The notes beneath the pieces were generated by a model. It saw only the letters and a program-made list of their open reading frames with translations. It was not told the origin of the DNA and did no database searches. From Candidatus Palauibacter rhopaloidicola (GTDB taxonomy: Bacteria; Gemmatimonadota; Gemmatimonadetes; Palauibacterales; Palauibacteraceae), in contig JAPPGH010000017.1 of the NCBI GenBank assembly GCA_026914155.1, positions 124,001 to 188,000 on the forward strand: a DNA stretch of 64,000 bases. Reading direction: 5' to 3'. The position numbers were made by a program, and so were the translations under genes. Of the stretch, positions 26,334 to 34,837 are shown one piece after another. The first letter of the stretch is position 1; every line of letters begins with the position of its first letter.

Positions 26334-27365
26334 ATGGGTGCGAATGCCATGAGACTCCGCCGCGTGGTGCCTGTTGCGGTCATGCTCCTGGCCGCGACAA
26401 CGGCGCCGAGCCTCGGCCAGGTGATCGAGGGGCCCGACGGACCGGTCGAGTTCGTCGGGTTACAGGAGTGGACCGCGCGCGAACTCTTCGACGCGATCCA
26501 GGAACTGGCCCCCGACCTGCCGTTCCACGCCTGCGCGGCCGTCATGGAGCGCGACCTCGGATTCGCCGACGCGGCGGCCATGTCGTACCGCACCGCGGGG
26601 TCCGACGAGGTCTACACGGTCGTGGTCGGCGTGGAAGACGCCACGCGCGTCCGTCCTCGCACGATCGGCAGCGACACCCTCGTCCTGCCGGAGGCCCTTG
26701 AAAACCTGAAGGCGCTGGCGGAAGAGGACCCCCGGCTGCTGAGTCTGGCCGCCCAGGTGCTCTACGCACGGGGCGATGCCGACCGCACCGCCGAGGTGGC
26801 CGGGTGGACGGGAGTCGACGCCGAGGCCCTCGCCGAGGTCTGGAGCCTGCTCGACCGCGCGGATGGGAGGCGCGACGACCGCCGCGTCCTCGAACTGCTG
26901 GCGAGGGATTCCTCCTGGGAAACGCGCGAGATTGCCGCGTTCGTGCTCGGCAACTTCGCGGATCGCGACGCATCGTGGCACGCGCTCATCCTCTCCCTGA
27001 CGGATCCGCAGGGACGAGTCGCCGCCATGGCCGCCGGCGTGCTCCGCGGGCTGACCGTCTCCGCCGACGACTCGCTGCGCCCGGTGGACTGGACTCCGGC
27101 GGAAGAGCCACTGCTGGCGCTCTTCGACGGGACGAACCCGTGGCACTTCGCCACGACGCTGCGGGTCCTCGTCGCGACGGGCGTCACCCCCGATTTCGGC
27201 CGACGGCTGGCCCGCGAACGACCCGATCTCCTGCTCGCCTACGCGGGAGCCGAACACCGCGGGACGCGCGCTTCGGCCATCGCCTTCCTCCAGGCCATCA
27301 GCGACGAGGACTTCGGCACGGATGTCGAGGCCTGGACCGCATGGATCCACGGCCAGCCGGACTGA
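26334..27365 (+). CDS. Second HEAT-repeat exported protein
   Basis: This 343-residue protein starts with a signal peptide (MRLRRVVPVAVMLLAATTAPSLGQ), a short domain (EFVGLQEWTARELFDAIQELAPDLPFHACAAVM) and then HEAT-like helices (WETREIAAFVLGNFADRDASWHALILSLTDPQGRVAAMAAGVLRGL, with repeats to the C-terminus). It is shorter than its neighbour at 24391 but of the same general type. GAGG lies seven bases before the ATG at 26334; an ATG at 26349 is possible. The gene ends just before a stem-loop element at 27366. Likely periplasmic; partner unknown. Confidence 0.7.
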   Translation: MGANAMRLRRVVPVAVMLLAATTAPSLGQVIEGPDGPVEFVGLQEWTARELFDAIQELAPDLPFHACAAVMERDLGFADAAAMSYRTAGSDEVYTVVVGVEDATRVRPRTIGSDTLVLPEALENLKALAEEDPRLLSLAAQVLYARGDADRTAEVAGWTGVDAEALAEVWSLLDRADGRRDDRRVLELLARDSSWETREIAAFVLGNFADRDASWHALILSLTDPQGRVAAMAAGVLRGLTVSADDSLRPVDWTPAEEPLLALFDGTNPWHFATTLRVLVATGVTPDFGRRLARERPDLLLAYAGAEHRGTRASAIAFLQAISDEDFGTDVEAWTAWIHGQPD

Positions 27366-27420
27366 CGCGCAACCAAAGCCGCCGCTGACCGTGTCCCCGG
27401 TTCGGCAAGACTGAACCGAT
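27366..27420 (+). repeat. Intergenic stem-loop repeat, copy 1
   Basis: The element starts with CGCGCAACCAA and ends in a hairpin: CGGTTCGG (27398-27405), loop CAAGA, CTGAACCG (27411-27418), an 8-bp stem with one G-T pair. A second copy at 29748 shares both parts. It lies one base after the HEAT gene stop and 16 bases before the first propeller gene. It may attenuate or process the transcript. Confidence 0.65.
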
Positions 27421-27436
27421 CCGGGGGGAGAGAGTC

Positions 27437-28537
27437 ATGCGTCCGTGGTTCCGTGCAGGTGTGTGCCTTCCATTCCTGGCCTTTAGCGCCGCCTGCGGTC
27501 GGGGTGACGCCGCGGGCCCCGGTGTTTTCACGCCCGAACTCATCAGCACGGCGGCCGTACCGCTGAGCGAGAGCGAAGAAGTCGCGCTGCTCGCGGACGA
27601 GCGCACGGCCTGCGTCATCGACTCCTACGAAGGGCAGGTCCGCTGCGTGACGAGGGACGGCGGCGTCGTCGGAGTCTTCGGGCGCGAGGGCGAAGGCCCC
27701 GGCGAGTTCATCGATCCCACCTATCTCACCCGCGGAGAGGCGGGAACCGTCGGCGTGGTGGATACCGACCTCGGCCGCTTCACGGTTTTCGAGCCATCGG
27801 GCGCCTGGGTGTCGGATGTGATGCTGCCGGAGGTGTTCCAGCCCTTCCCGTCGTTCGGCGCCGCGGTTTCGGGCGTGTCGCTGGACTACATGGTGATGCT
27901 CGGCCGGATGTCCGGATCGCTGATGGCCCGGTACGACGTGGACCTCGCCTCCGGGGAGGTCCTGCGGCAGGAAGAGTCGCCGCCCGGGCCGTGGGACATC
28001 GAGTGCGGGCAAGTCATCCACGGCATCCCGGACCCGGCCGGGGGTTGGGCGTTCGTGGCCTGCGAAGGGCATCTGATCTTCGTCGGCGGCACCGGTGAAG
28101 CCACGGTGCTCCGCGCGCCGACGTACGTCCCCGAACTCCCGAACGAGCGGGACGTGGCCCGGACGGAAGAGGAACTCCTGGCCTTGAACCGGTCGCAGGG
28201 TCTCCCGCGCACCCCCGCCACCGACGAGGCGTTGGAGCGCTACCGCGCCACTCCGAAGAACTACTACCTGCGCACGGGCGAGCAGGTGTTCGACGCTGCC
28301 AACCGCTACTGGATCGCCACCCAGCGCGACCAGCACGAATGGTCCTGGCTGGACGTGTACCAGGATGCCGAATACATCGGATCGGTGCGGGTCCGGGATC
28401 GGCTCCGAGCCTTCGACCTCCTGGGGTCGACGCTGGTCGTGCTGGTCGACCGGCAGGTCGGTCCGGACGACGGCGACGGCATTCCCGATCGAGCCCTCGA
28501 CTGGTACGACATCGCAGACCTCTCCTTCGCCCGGTGA
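27437..28537 (+). CDS. 6-bladed beta-propeller lipoprotein, cluster member 1
   Basis: This 366-residue lipoprotein has a lipobox FSAAC (Cys 20). Blades include EEVALLADERTACVIDSYEGQVRCVTRDG, the GREGEGPGEFIDP motif and GTVGVVDTDLGRFTVFEPSG. It is somewhat shorter than the other copies and lacks the N-terminal VRDSAGV..VEN segment they share. A good GGGAGAG precedes the ATG, and its stop overlaps the next propeller gene (GTGA), so the two are translated together. Cell-surface or periplasmic scaffold is inferred; no enzyme residues recognised. Confidence 0.78.
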   Translation: MRPWFRAGVCLPFLAFSAACGRGDAAGPGVFTPELISTAAVPLSESEEVALLADERTACVIDSYEGQVRCVTRDGGVVGVFGREGEGPGEFIDPTYLTRGEAGTVGVVDTDLGRFTVFEPSGAWVSDVMLPEVFQPFPSFGAAVSGVSLDYMVMLGRMSGSLMARYDVDLASGEVLRQEESPPGPWDIECGQVIHGIPDPAGGWAFVACEGHLIFVGGTGEATVLRAPTYVPELPNERDVARTEEELLALNRSQGLPRTPATDEALERYRATPKNYYLRTGEQVFDAANRYWIATQRDQHEWSWLDVYQDAEYIGSVRVRDRLRAFDLLGSTLVVLVDRQVGPDDGDGIPDRALDWYDIADLSFAR

Positions 28538-29769
28538 GCCACCGCACACAGCCGTCGCGCCGCGTACAGACGCTGAGCCGCATACCGATCGTGGCGGCGA
28601 TCCTCGCCGCCTGCGGGGGGGATCCCGGGCGCACCGACGACATCGGAGTCCAGGTTCGGGACAGCGCCGGGGTGCGGATCGTCGAGTATGCCGGCCAGCC
28701 GGTGGGCGAGGCGCCCTTCGGCCTCGCGGCGGAACCGCGATACCGGCACGGTGCGAACCCGGGCGACTACGAATTCCAGTTCGTTGACGCCGGCCGGCTC
28801 CTGCCGGATGGAAGCGCCGTCGTCGCCTGGTACAGCGGCATGATCGTCCTGAGTCCGGACGGCACGACGCACGAGGTGCTCGCCACCGCCGGAGAGGGAC
28901 CGGGCGAAGTCATCTCCCCCCACGCGTTGTTCGTCCTGGGCCAGGACAGCGTCCTCGTGCCCGATGATCGTCTGTCCCGCCTCACGCTCTTCGTCGGCGA
29001 TTCGGTCGCGCGCATCTCGAGCCTCCCTCGGGCGGGGCACTTCGGCGTGGCCGGGATCGGTTCATCCGGCGAGCTGCTGCTGTGGAACCGACACCCCGCC
29101 AGCCTCTGGATCGACATTGACACCGAGTGGCTCGCCGGGCACATGACCCTGTTCGATATCGAAACCGGCGCCCTCGACACCGTTGCGTCGTACGACCACT
29201 TCCCGAGGCAGCGGTCGGGAGAGGAATCCCCGATCATCCGGCCCATGGGCGAGGTCACGGTGGCCGCCGGGCGGTACGTCTACACCCGGTCCGACAGGCC
29301 CGAGATCACGTGGCGGCTGCCGGACGGCACGATATCCCAGATCGTGCGCTGGCGACCCGGGCCCAACCTGCTGGCCGAGGAACTCCTGGAGCACGGCGAG
29401 ACCTACATCCGGATGCTCTACCGCAGGCACCGTGTAGGGTCCGAAGCCCGGCGCGAGGAGATCATCCAGGAAGACATGGCCGCGTATCGCGCCATGATCG
29501 GCCAGCCGGTCCCGTTCTTCGGCACCCCCTTCACCGACGCCGACGGCAACGTATGGCTGCCCTCCTACCGCCCGGCCTACCCGGAAGAGGGCTCCCCCTA
29601 CACCGTCATCTCCCCCGACGGCGAGTGGCTGGGCACGGTCGAGGCACCGCCCAGGTTCCGAATCCTCGACGTGACCGAAGACCTCCTTCTCGGTGTCCTC
29701 CGCGACGACCTGGACGTAGAAAGCGTCGCCGTGTACGAGCTCATCTCCGCGCAACCAAGGCGTCGTTGA
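28534..29769 (+). CDS. 6-bladed beta-propeller lipoprotein, cluster member 2
   Basis: This 411-residue protein starts at a GTG inside the previous stop. An Arg-rich start and short hydrophobic run end in ILAAC, a lipobox. The mature N-terminus has VQVRDSAGVRIVEYAGQ, the opening shared with members 3, 5 and 6. Blades include LLPDGSAVVAWYSGMIVLSPDG, GEGPGEVISPHALFV and DADGNVWLPSYRP. A long open frame to 28339 lies inside member 1 and is rejected. The last codons fall within copy 2 of the intergenic repeat. Function unknown. Confidence 0.77.
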   Translation: MSHRTQPSRRVQTLSRIPIVAAILAACGGDPGRTDDIGVQVRDSAGVRIVEYAGQPVGEAPFGLAAEPRYRHGANPGDYEFQFVDAGRLLPDGSAVVAWYSGMIVLSPDGTTHEVLATAGEGPGEVISPHALFVLGQDSVLVPDDRLSRLTLFVGDSVARISSLPRAGHFGVAGIGSSGELLLWNRHPASLWIDIDTEWLAGHMTLFDIETGALDTVASYDHFPRQRSGEESPIIRPMGEVTVAAGRYVYTRSDRPEITWRLPDGTISQIVRWRPGPNLLAEELLEHGETYIRMLYRRHRVGSEARREEIIQEDMAAYRAMIGQPVPFFGTPFTDADGNVWLPSYRPAYPEEGSPYTVISPDGEWLGTVEAPPRFRILDVTEDLLLGVLRDDLDVESVAVYELISAQPRRR

Positions 29770-29803
29770 TCGTGTCTCCGGTTCGGTGCGGCTGAACCGA
29801 CCC
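29748..29803 (+). repeat. Intergenic stem-loop repeat, copy 2
   Basis: It repeats CGCGCAACCAA, CGTGTC and the hairpin of copy 1 (27366): CGGTTCGG (29779-29786), loop TGCGG, CTGAACCG (29792-29799). The stem is identical while the loop is entirely different, as expected if structure is what matters. It begins inside the last codons of the upstream propeller gene and ends 24 bases before the next ATG. Confidence 0.65.
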
Positions 29804-29826
29804 CGCCTTCCTTCCCTGGACACGTC

Positions 29827-31053
29827 ATGACAATCCGAGTGGCGCGAACGATGCGGACGCTGCGGGCCACGCCCGCGCTCATCCTCGGCTCCCTCTCTGC
29901 GGCGTGCGGCGGCGGCGGCGACGGTGGCGGCCTGCAAAGCACGGCGCGTGACAGTGCCGGGGTTACGATCGTCGAAAACCAGCGGCCTCCGCTCGACTCG
30001 CGGCTGGGGTGGCGGGTGGGTCTCGAGGCCACCGTGTCGATCGGGACGGCGGAGGGTGACCCTGCCTACGAACTCTTCCGCGTCGGCGGCGCGATGCGCC
30101 TCTCGGACGGACGGATCGTGGTTGCCAACGCGGGGACCGGCGAACTCCGCGTGTACGACGCGAAAGGCGTCCACCTCGCGTCGTGGGGTGGCCAGGGCGA
30201 CGGTCCCGGCGAATTCGGAGCCATGGCGCCGCAGGGGTTGAAGCCGTGGCCGGGCGACTCGCTGATGGCCAGGGACCCGTTCAGCGGCCGGATCTCCATC
30301 TTCTCCATGGATGGAACGTTCGGTCGCGCTCTCAGACCGGAGGGCGGCTACCCGTCGGTCGTCGGACCGCTGCCCGACGGGAGCGTCTTCGCCGCCACGC
30401 TCACGACGTTCGAGCGCGGTGAGCCGGGCACCTCGGAGATCATCCGACCGGATGTGGAGTACGGCATCCTCCGAGCGGACGGGAGCGTGCAGCGGGACCT
30501 GGGCGCGTACCCCGGATCGGAACTGTACATGGTCAACACGGTCGACGGATCGCCTTTTCCCCGCCCCTATCCCTTCAGTCGCAATGCGTACCCGCTCGTC
30601 TGGGCGGATCTGGTCGTCATGACCACCAACGACCGGTACGAGATCCGCGCGTACCGGCCCGATGGGTCGCTCGCGAGGATCGTCCGCCGCGACCACGAGG
30701 CCCGCGCGCCGACCCGGGGCGACCTGCGCGACTACGTCGCCCAGCAGAACCCCGACCGTCCCGAGGCGCTGGACGCGGTCGGCGACATGCCGCTCGTCGA
30801 GGCCTTCCCCGCCTTCGCCTCTGTGCACGTCGACCGGCTGGGATACCTCTGGGTCCGGGAATACCGGCTTCCAGGAGAGCGGCACCGGCTGTGGACCGTG
30901 TTCGATCCGGAGGGCCGCGTCCTCGGCCTGGTCGAGATGCCGGGGAGCTTCTCCGTCGCGGAGATCGGCGAGGACTACATCCTGGGCACGCGGGATGACG
31001 AACTCGGCATCGAGTACGTCGAGTCCTGGCCCCTCGACCGCTCCGGCTCGTGA
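29827..31053 (+). CDS. 6-bladed beta-propeller lipoprotein, cluster member 3
   Basis: This 408-residue lipoprotein has lipobox LSAAC followed by a Gly-rich tether. The mature start TARDSAGVTIVENQRPP and blades DPAYELFRVGGAMRLSDGRIVVANAG, GGQGDGPGEFGAMAPQ and SVHVDRLGYLWVREYRLPG show the family; the end IEYVESWPLDR is typical. It is closely related to member 6 at 33425, so the two are recent paralogues split by two more distant members. The ribosome site is weak. Its stop overlaps the GTG of member 4. Confidence 0.78.
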   Translation: MTIRVARTMRTLRATPALILGSLSAACGGGGDGGGLQSTARDSAGVTIVENQRPPLDSRLGWRVGLEATVSIGTAEGDPAYELFRVGGAMRLSDGRIVVANAGTGELRVYDAKGVHLASWGGQGDGPGEFGAMAPQGLKPWPGDSLMARDPFSGRISIFSMDGTFGRALRPEGGYPSVVGPLPDGSVFAATLTTFERGEPGTSEIIRPDVEYGILRADGSVQRDLGAYPGSELYMVNTVDGSPFPRPYPFSRNAYPLVWADLVVMTTNDRYEIRAYRPDGSLARIVRRDHEARAPTRGDLRDYVAQQNPDRPEALDAVGDMPLVEAFPAFASVHVDRLGYLWVREYRLPGERHRLWTVFDPEGRVLGLVEMPGSFSVAEIGEDYILGTRDDELGIEYVESWPLDRSGS

Positions 31054-32192
31054 AGCCCCGAGTCCCGGTCGCGGTCGCGCTGCTCACGGTCGCGCTGCTC
31101 GCGGTCGTCGCCGCGTGCGCGGATGAACCCCCCGCTCCGCCTCCCGAAATACCGGTCTTCGAAGGGGTGATCGACCTCGAAATCGGAGAAGTCGAGGGGG
31201 AAGATCCCTACCTGTTCACGAGAATTGGCTCCGTCGTGGCGGACGACCGCGGGCGGGTGATCGTCGCGGACTACCAGACGCACGAGGTGCGGGTGTTCGA
31301 GGCGGACGGGCGCTTCGCCTTCCGTCTGGGAGGCCAGGGGGACGGTCCCGGCGAGCTGACGAACCCCTGCTGCATGACGTTCGGGCCCGATGGCCTCCTG
31401 TGGGTGCGGGAGAGCGCCCGCTACAGCGCGTTCAGGCTCGGCGACGACGGCGCGGAGTACGCGCACAGCCTCAGGAGCGTCAACGCCTCCTTCAACCTGG
31501 TCGCTCCGGTCACCTTCGACGCCGAGGGCCGGCTCGTGGACCTCGGCATGGCGGCCGGCGAAACCCGGCTCACGCGCTTCCACCTGGGTCCGGGCATGGC
31601 CGTGGACACGGTCCCGATGGCGACGGCCGAGGAGCAAGCCACCGGCTTCAGCCCGGTCGACATCAGGATTGGAGACCAGGCCGCCACCTTCTACCTCTAC
31701 CAGCCCTTCGGTCCGCTGTGGATTCACGGGCACGGGCCGGGCGGCTGGTGGGCCACGGCCGTCAATGCCGGGTACGCGGTCACGCTCCACCACCCCGACG
31801 GGAGCACGTCGTCGATCGAGGCGCCGCTGCAGGCGCCCGAGTTGAGTCCGGACGAGCGCCGCCGCGCGCAGGCCCGGATCGACCAGGAGAAGGAGAGGTT
31901 CGACCTGCGCGACCACCCGTTCGGTGTCCCCGACCGCAAGCCGGTTCTGGCCGAACTCTTCTTTGACCGCGCCGGCCGGCTGTGGGTGGAGAAGACGGGG
32001 GTCGACGGAGATGAGATGCGCGAGGCCGACGTCTATCGCGAGGGCACGCTGGAGGCTCGATACCGCTGGCCGCGCCGCGTCGAACACCTCGCCTATCCCG
32101 CCTGGACCACCGAGATGGAACTCTACGGCACGACGCGCGACTCCCTCGACGTCCGGCGCGCCGCCCGCGTCCGCTTCACCCGAATCCCGTAG
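31050..32192 (+). CDS. 6-bladed beta-propeller lipoprotein, cluster member 4
   Basis: This 380-residue protein starts at a GTG overlapping the previous stop (GTGA). The lipobox is VVAAC. It lacks the RDSAG opening and begins with VFEGVIDLEIGEVEGEDPYLF; blades include DDRGRVIVADYQTHEVRVFEADG, GGQGDGPGELTNPCCMTFGPDG (with a vicinal Cys pair) and FFDRAGRLWVEKTG. It is the most divergent of the cluster, suggesting a different partner or ligand. Co-translation with member 3 implies comparable amounts of both. Confidence 0.77.
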   Translation: MKPRVPVAVALLTVALLAVVAACADEPPAPPPEIPVFEGVIDLEIGEVEGEDPYLFTRIGSVVADDRGRVIVADYQTHEVRVFEADGRFAFRLGGQGDGPGELTNPCCMTFGPDGLLWVRESARYSAFRLGDDGAEYAHSLRSVNASFNLVAPVTFDAEGRLVDLGMAAGETRLTRFHLGPGMAVDTVPMATAEEQATGFSPVDIRIGDQAATFYLYQPFGPLWIHGHGPGGWWATAVNAGYAVTLHHPDGSTSSIEAPLQAPELSPDERRRAQARIDQEKERFDLRDHPFGVPDRKPVLAELFFDRAGRLWVEKTGVDGDEMREADVYREGTLEARYRWPRRVEHLAYPAWTTEMELYGTTRDSLDVRRAARVRFTRIP

Positions 32193-32204
32193 CGGGAGGA
32201 ACGC

Positions 32205-33428
32205 ATGAACGACGAACGCGTGAACAACGTCCGGAAGACGACGATCCTGGTTGCCGCCGCCTTGTGGGTCCAGTGCGATACGGCGTCCGGCGCCTCGCCT
32301 CAGGACTTCCAGGTACGCGACAGCGCGGGCGTCGAGATCGTCGAGAACCGCGGCGATATCCCGGAGTTCGGCCTGCCGGGGCCGGCGACGCTGCGCCTGG
32401 GAAGACAGGACGGTCCGCCCGAATACCAGATGTTCCGCGTCCCTGACGCCGTTGAACTGGACGACGGATCCGTCGTTGTGGTGAGCCAGATCGAACCCCT
32501 GATCCGCATCTTCGCCCCGGACGGCACGCTCCGGGCGCACTTCGGCTCGCTCGGCGAAGGCCCGCGTGAATTCGGTCTCCCGCAGAGGGTGTGGAAGGCG
32601 GGGGCGGACTCCCTCGTCATCTATGACTGGCGCAATCGACGGCTCGCCTACTGGACCGCGGGCGGGAGCTTTCTCTCGGTGAACCCGATGCGCCCGCTCC
32701 CGGCCGCCCCGCTGCCCGGCGGGCGCTTCCGGGACGGGAGCGTGCTCGTCACCAGCCTGCTGATGACGCGAGCGCGGGACTTCGCCTGGTCGCCGCTCAT
32801 CGGCCTCCGCTACGCCGGGTCCGGAGCGCTCCGGGACACGGTGTTCAACGTCCCGGGATGGCACCTCGGACCCGTCGACGTCGCGGGGGAAACGCGGCTC
32901 ATGCCCCGGCACTTCGAGGGTCTGGCCGGTGCGGCGGCCCTCGACGACGCCATCGCGCTGACGACGGGCAACGCGTACGAGGTCAGGATCCTCGATCCCG
33001 GCGGGCGCCTGACCCGACGGGTCCGCTGGACGGGGCGCGACCGGACCGTCAGGCGGGCGCATGTGGACGCGGCGCGGGAGGAGACGCTCCGAAGCGCGCC
33101 CCCCGAGCAGCGGCAGCAGGCGGCGAGGTTCTTCGACGCCGCGCCGGCCGCCGAGGAGTTCGGCACCGTGTCCGGACTCCGCGCCACCCCGGCCGGCGGC
33201 TTCTGGGTGCAGGAGTGGCGCCGCCCCGGGGATCCGGAGGGTGAGCGCTGGCTCGCCTTTGACGGCGCAGGGCGCCTTCTCGGCCGCATCGCGCTCCCCG
33301 CGCGCACCAGGCTGACCCGCGTCGGCGAGCGGCATCTCATCGTCATCGAGCAGGACGAACTCGACATCGAATACGTCTCCCTCTACCCCCTTCCCACGGC
33401 ACTGCAGGATATTGGAGAACGTATGTGA
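32205..33428 (+). CDS. 6-bladed beta-propeller protein, cluster member 5
   Basis: This 407-residue exported protein has a strong GGGAGG six bases before its ATG. The signal peptide ends near WVQC or later at SGAS, so lipidation is uncertain. The mature part has FQVRDSAGVEIVENRGD, then DAVELDDGSVVVVSQIEPLIRIFAPDG, GEGPREFGLPQRV and TPAGGFWVQEWRRPG, ending IEYVSLYPL. In the loop motif an R replaces G (GPREF for GPGEF). It follows member 4 after 12 bases and overlaps member 6 by four. Confidence 0.75.
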   Translation: MNDERVNNVRKTTILVAAALWVQCDTASGASPQDFQVRDSAGVEIVENRGDIPEFGLPGPATLRLGRQDGPPEYQMFRVPDAVELDDGSVVVVSQIEPLIRIFAPDGTLRAHFGSLGEGPREFGLPQRVWKAGADSLVIYDWRNRRLAYWTAGGSFLSVNPMRPLPAAPLPGGRFRDGSVLVTSLLMTRARDFAWSPLIGLRYAGSGALRDTVFNVPGWHLGPVDVAGETRLMPRHFEGLAGAAALDDAIALTTGNAYEVRILDPGGRLTRRVRWTGRDRTVRRAHVDAAREETLRSAPPEQRQQAARFFDAAPAAEEFGTVSGLRATPAGGFWVQEWRRPGDPEGERWLAFDGAGRLLGRIALPARTRLTRVGERHLIVIEQDELDIEYVSLYPLPTALQDIGERM

Positions 33429-34669
33429 GACCCCGGAATCCGGAGCGCCACACCATGCGGCACATCGTTCGCACCGCGTTATTCGCGACGGCGGCCTCTT
33501 TCGCTGCGTACGGCGGCGCACAGGGGGCGAGCGCGGGCCTTCAGGCGGTCGTGCGGGACAGTGCGGGCGTGACGATCGTGGAGAACGAGGCGCCGGCGGA
33601 GGACTCGCGGCTCGGCTGGCGGATCGGGGCGGAGCCCGTGCTCTCGATCGGCGCCGTCGAGGGAGACCCCGCGTACGAACTGTTTCGGGTGGCGGACGCG
33701 ACCCGGCTGCCGGACGGAAGGATCCTCGTCGCCAACACGGGTTCCGGCGAACTGCGGGCATTCGACGGCTCCGGCACCCACCTGCAATCCTGGGGCGGGG
33801 AGGGTGAGGGGCCGGGGGAATTCAGCCGCGGCGCGCCCTCCGGGGTCGGGGCCTGGCCCGGCGATTCCATCGCCGCCTCGGACAGGGGGGCGAGACGGTT
33901 CACCGTCTTTGACGCGAACGGCGAACTCGGCCGCACCTCCCGGCTGCCGGATCCCTACCAGAGCCTGGCCGGAGTTCTGCCGGACGGGAAGCTGGTCGTC
34001 GTCTCCTCATCCGGGTTTCGCTTCACCGGTGGCGAGTTCCCGGACGGCCTGTCGCGGCGGGAGGTGGAGTACGCGGTCGTCGAGCCGGACGGCGGCGTGC
34101 ATGCGACGCTGGGCACGCATCCGGGCAGCGAGTGGGCGGCCAGCGCCGAAGACATGTCCGTCCGGCCGCACCCCTTCGGCCGCAACCCGATCTCCGCCGT
34201 GTGGGGCGACCTGGTCGTGCTGGGCACGAACGACCGCTACGAATTCCGGGCCCACGCCACCGACGGCCGGCTGGCGAGGATCGTGCGACTGGAGCACGAG
34301 GCCCGGCGCCCGACCCGCGCGGACCTCAACGCCCATTTCGCTCGGCGGTACGAGAACCTGTCCGGCCCGGAACGGTCCGCCGCGCTGGCCGACGTGGCCG
34401 ACATGCCGCTGACCGACGCCTTTCCGGCCTTCACCAGCATCCGCGTGGACGAACTCGATCACCTCTGGGTCGAGGAATACCGCCACGCCGGCGAAACGCG
34501 CCGGATCTGGACCGTATTCGACCCCGCGGGCCGCGTCCTCGGCCGCCTGGAGACCCCGCCGGGCCTGCGCATCTTCGAAATCGGCCCCGACTACCTCCTC
34601 GGCGCCACCTACGACGAATTCCAGATCGAATACGTCCAACTCTGGCCCCTCACCCGCTCCAACCCCTGA
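33425..34669 (+). CDS. 6-bladed beta-propeller protein, cluster member 6
   Basis: This product of 414 residues starts at a GTG overlapping the previous stop; an ATG at 33455 (MRHIVRTALF) may be the real start because the signal peptide begins there. No Cys follows the hydrophobic stretch, so unlike members 1-4 it should be released by signal peptidase I and be soluble or otherwise attached. The mature part VVRDSAGVTIVENEAPAEDSRLGWRIG, the GEGEGPGEF motif and the end IEYVQLWPLTR match member 3. It is the last gene of the sigma/HEAT/propeller block. Confidence 0.76.
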   Translation: MRPRNPERHTMRHIVRTALFATAASFAAYGGAQGASAGLQAVVRDSAGVTIVENEAPAEDSRLGWRIGAEPVLSIGAVEGDPAYELFRVADATRLPDGRILVANTGSGELRAFDGSGTHLQSWGGEGEGPGEFSRGAPSGVGAWPGDSIAASDRGARRFTVFDANGELGRTSRLPDPYQSLAGVLPDGKLVVVSSSGFRFTGGEFPDGLSRREVEYAVVEPDGGVHATLGTHPGSEWAASAEDMSVRPHPFGRNPISAVWGDLVVLGTNDRYEFRAHATDGRLARIVRLEHEARRPTRADLNAHFARRYENLSGPERSAALADVADMPLTDAFPAFTSIRVDELDHLWVEEYRHAGETRRIWTVFDPAGRVLGRLETPPGLRIFEIGPDYLLGATYDEFQIEYVQLWPLTRSNP

Positions 34670-34683
34670 GAGTGCCGGCCCCG

Positions 34684-34812
34684 CCTCACTGATCAGGGAC
34701 GTTGGCGACGCCGCCACCCGACGGTTCGCCGCCGCCGGCCCACGTCCAGCACCGAGCACAGTCCGGCCCGCGCTTCACTTCCACGACTTCCGCGTCGGAG
34801 ATCAGTCGCCGG
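34684..34812 (-). pseudogene. Possible ileS 3' remnant (zinc-knuckle fragment)
   Basis: Between the convergent propeller and marR genes, a minus-strand frame reads LISDAEVVEVKRGPDCARCWTW and stops at 34689. The CARCW element after a GPD-type turn resembles the C-terminal zinc knuckle of isoleucyl-tRNA synthetase, but the second Cys pair is absent and nothing upstream of the fragment resembles a synthetase. It abuts a palindrome at 34815. It could equally be a chance match; no start codon or ribosome site is visible. Confidence 0.25.
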
Positions 34813-34814
34813 GA

Positions 34815-34830
34815 CGTTCCCGCGGGAACG
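34815..34830. repeat. 16-bp palindrome, shares an 18-base core with 53869
   Basis: CGTTCCCGCGGGAACG is a perfect palindrome. With two flanking bases (GA on the left) it forms an 18-base identity with the 20-base palindrome after carB at 53869-53888. It lies in the convergent gap between the propeller block and marR, eight bases past the marR stop on that strand, so it may act as a bidirectional terminator. Confidence 0.5.
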
Positions 34831-34837
34831 CCGACAG

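Noticed and set aside
27398..27418. Stem-loop as a riboswitch
   Set aside because: Too short (21 bases) for a known metabolite aptamer; kept only as a repeat/RNA element.
34815..34830. Palindrome as a LexA or SOS box
   Set aside because: Sequence does not match known LexA boxes; position after stop codons favours a terminator or extragenic repeat.
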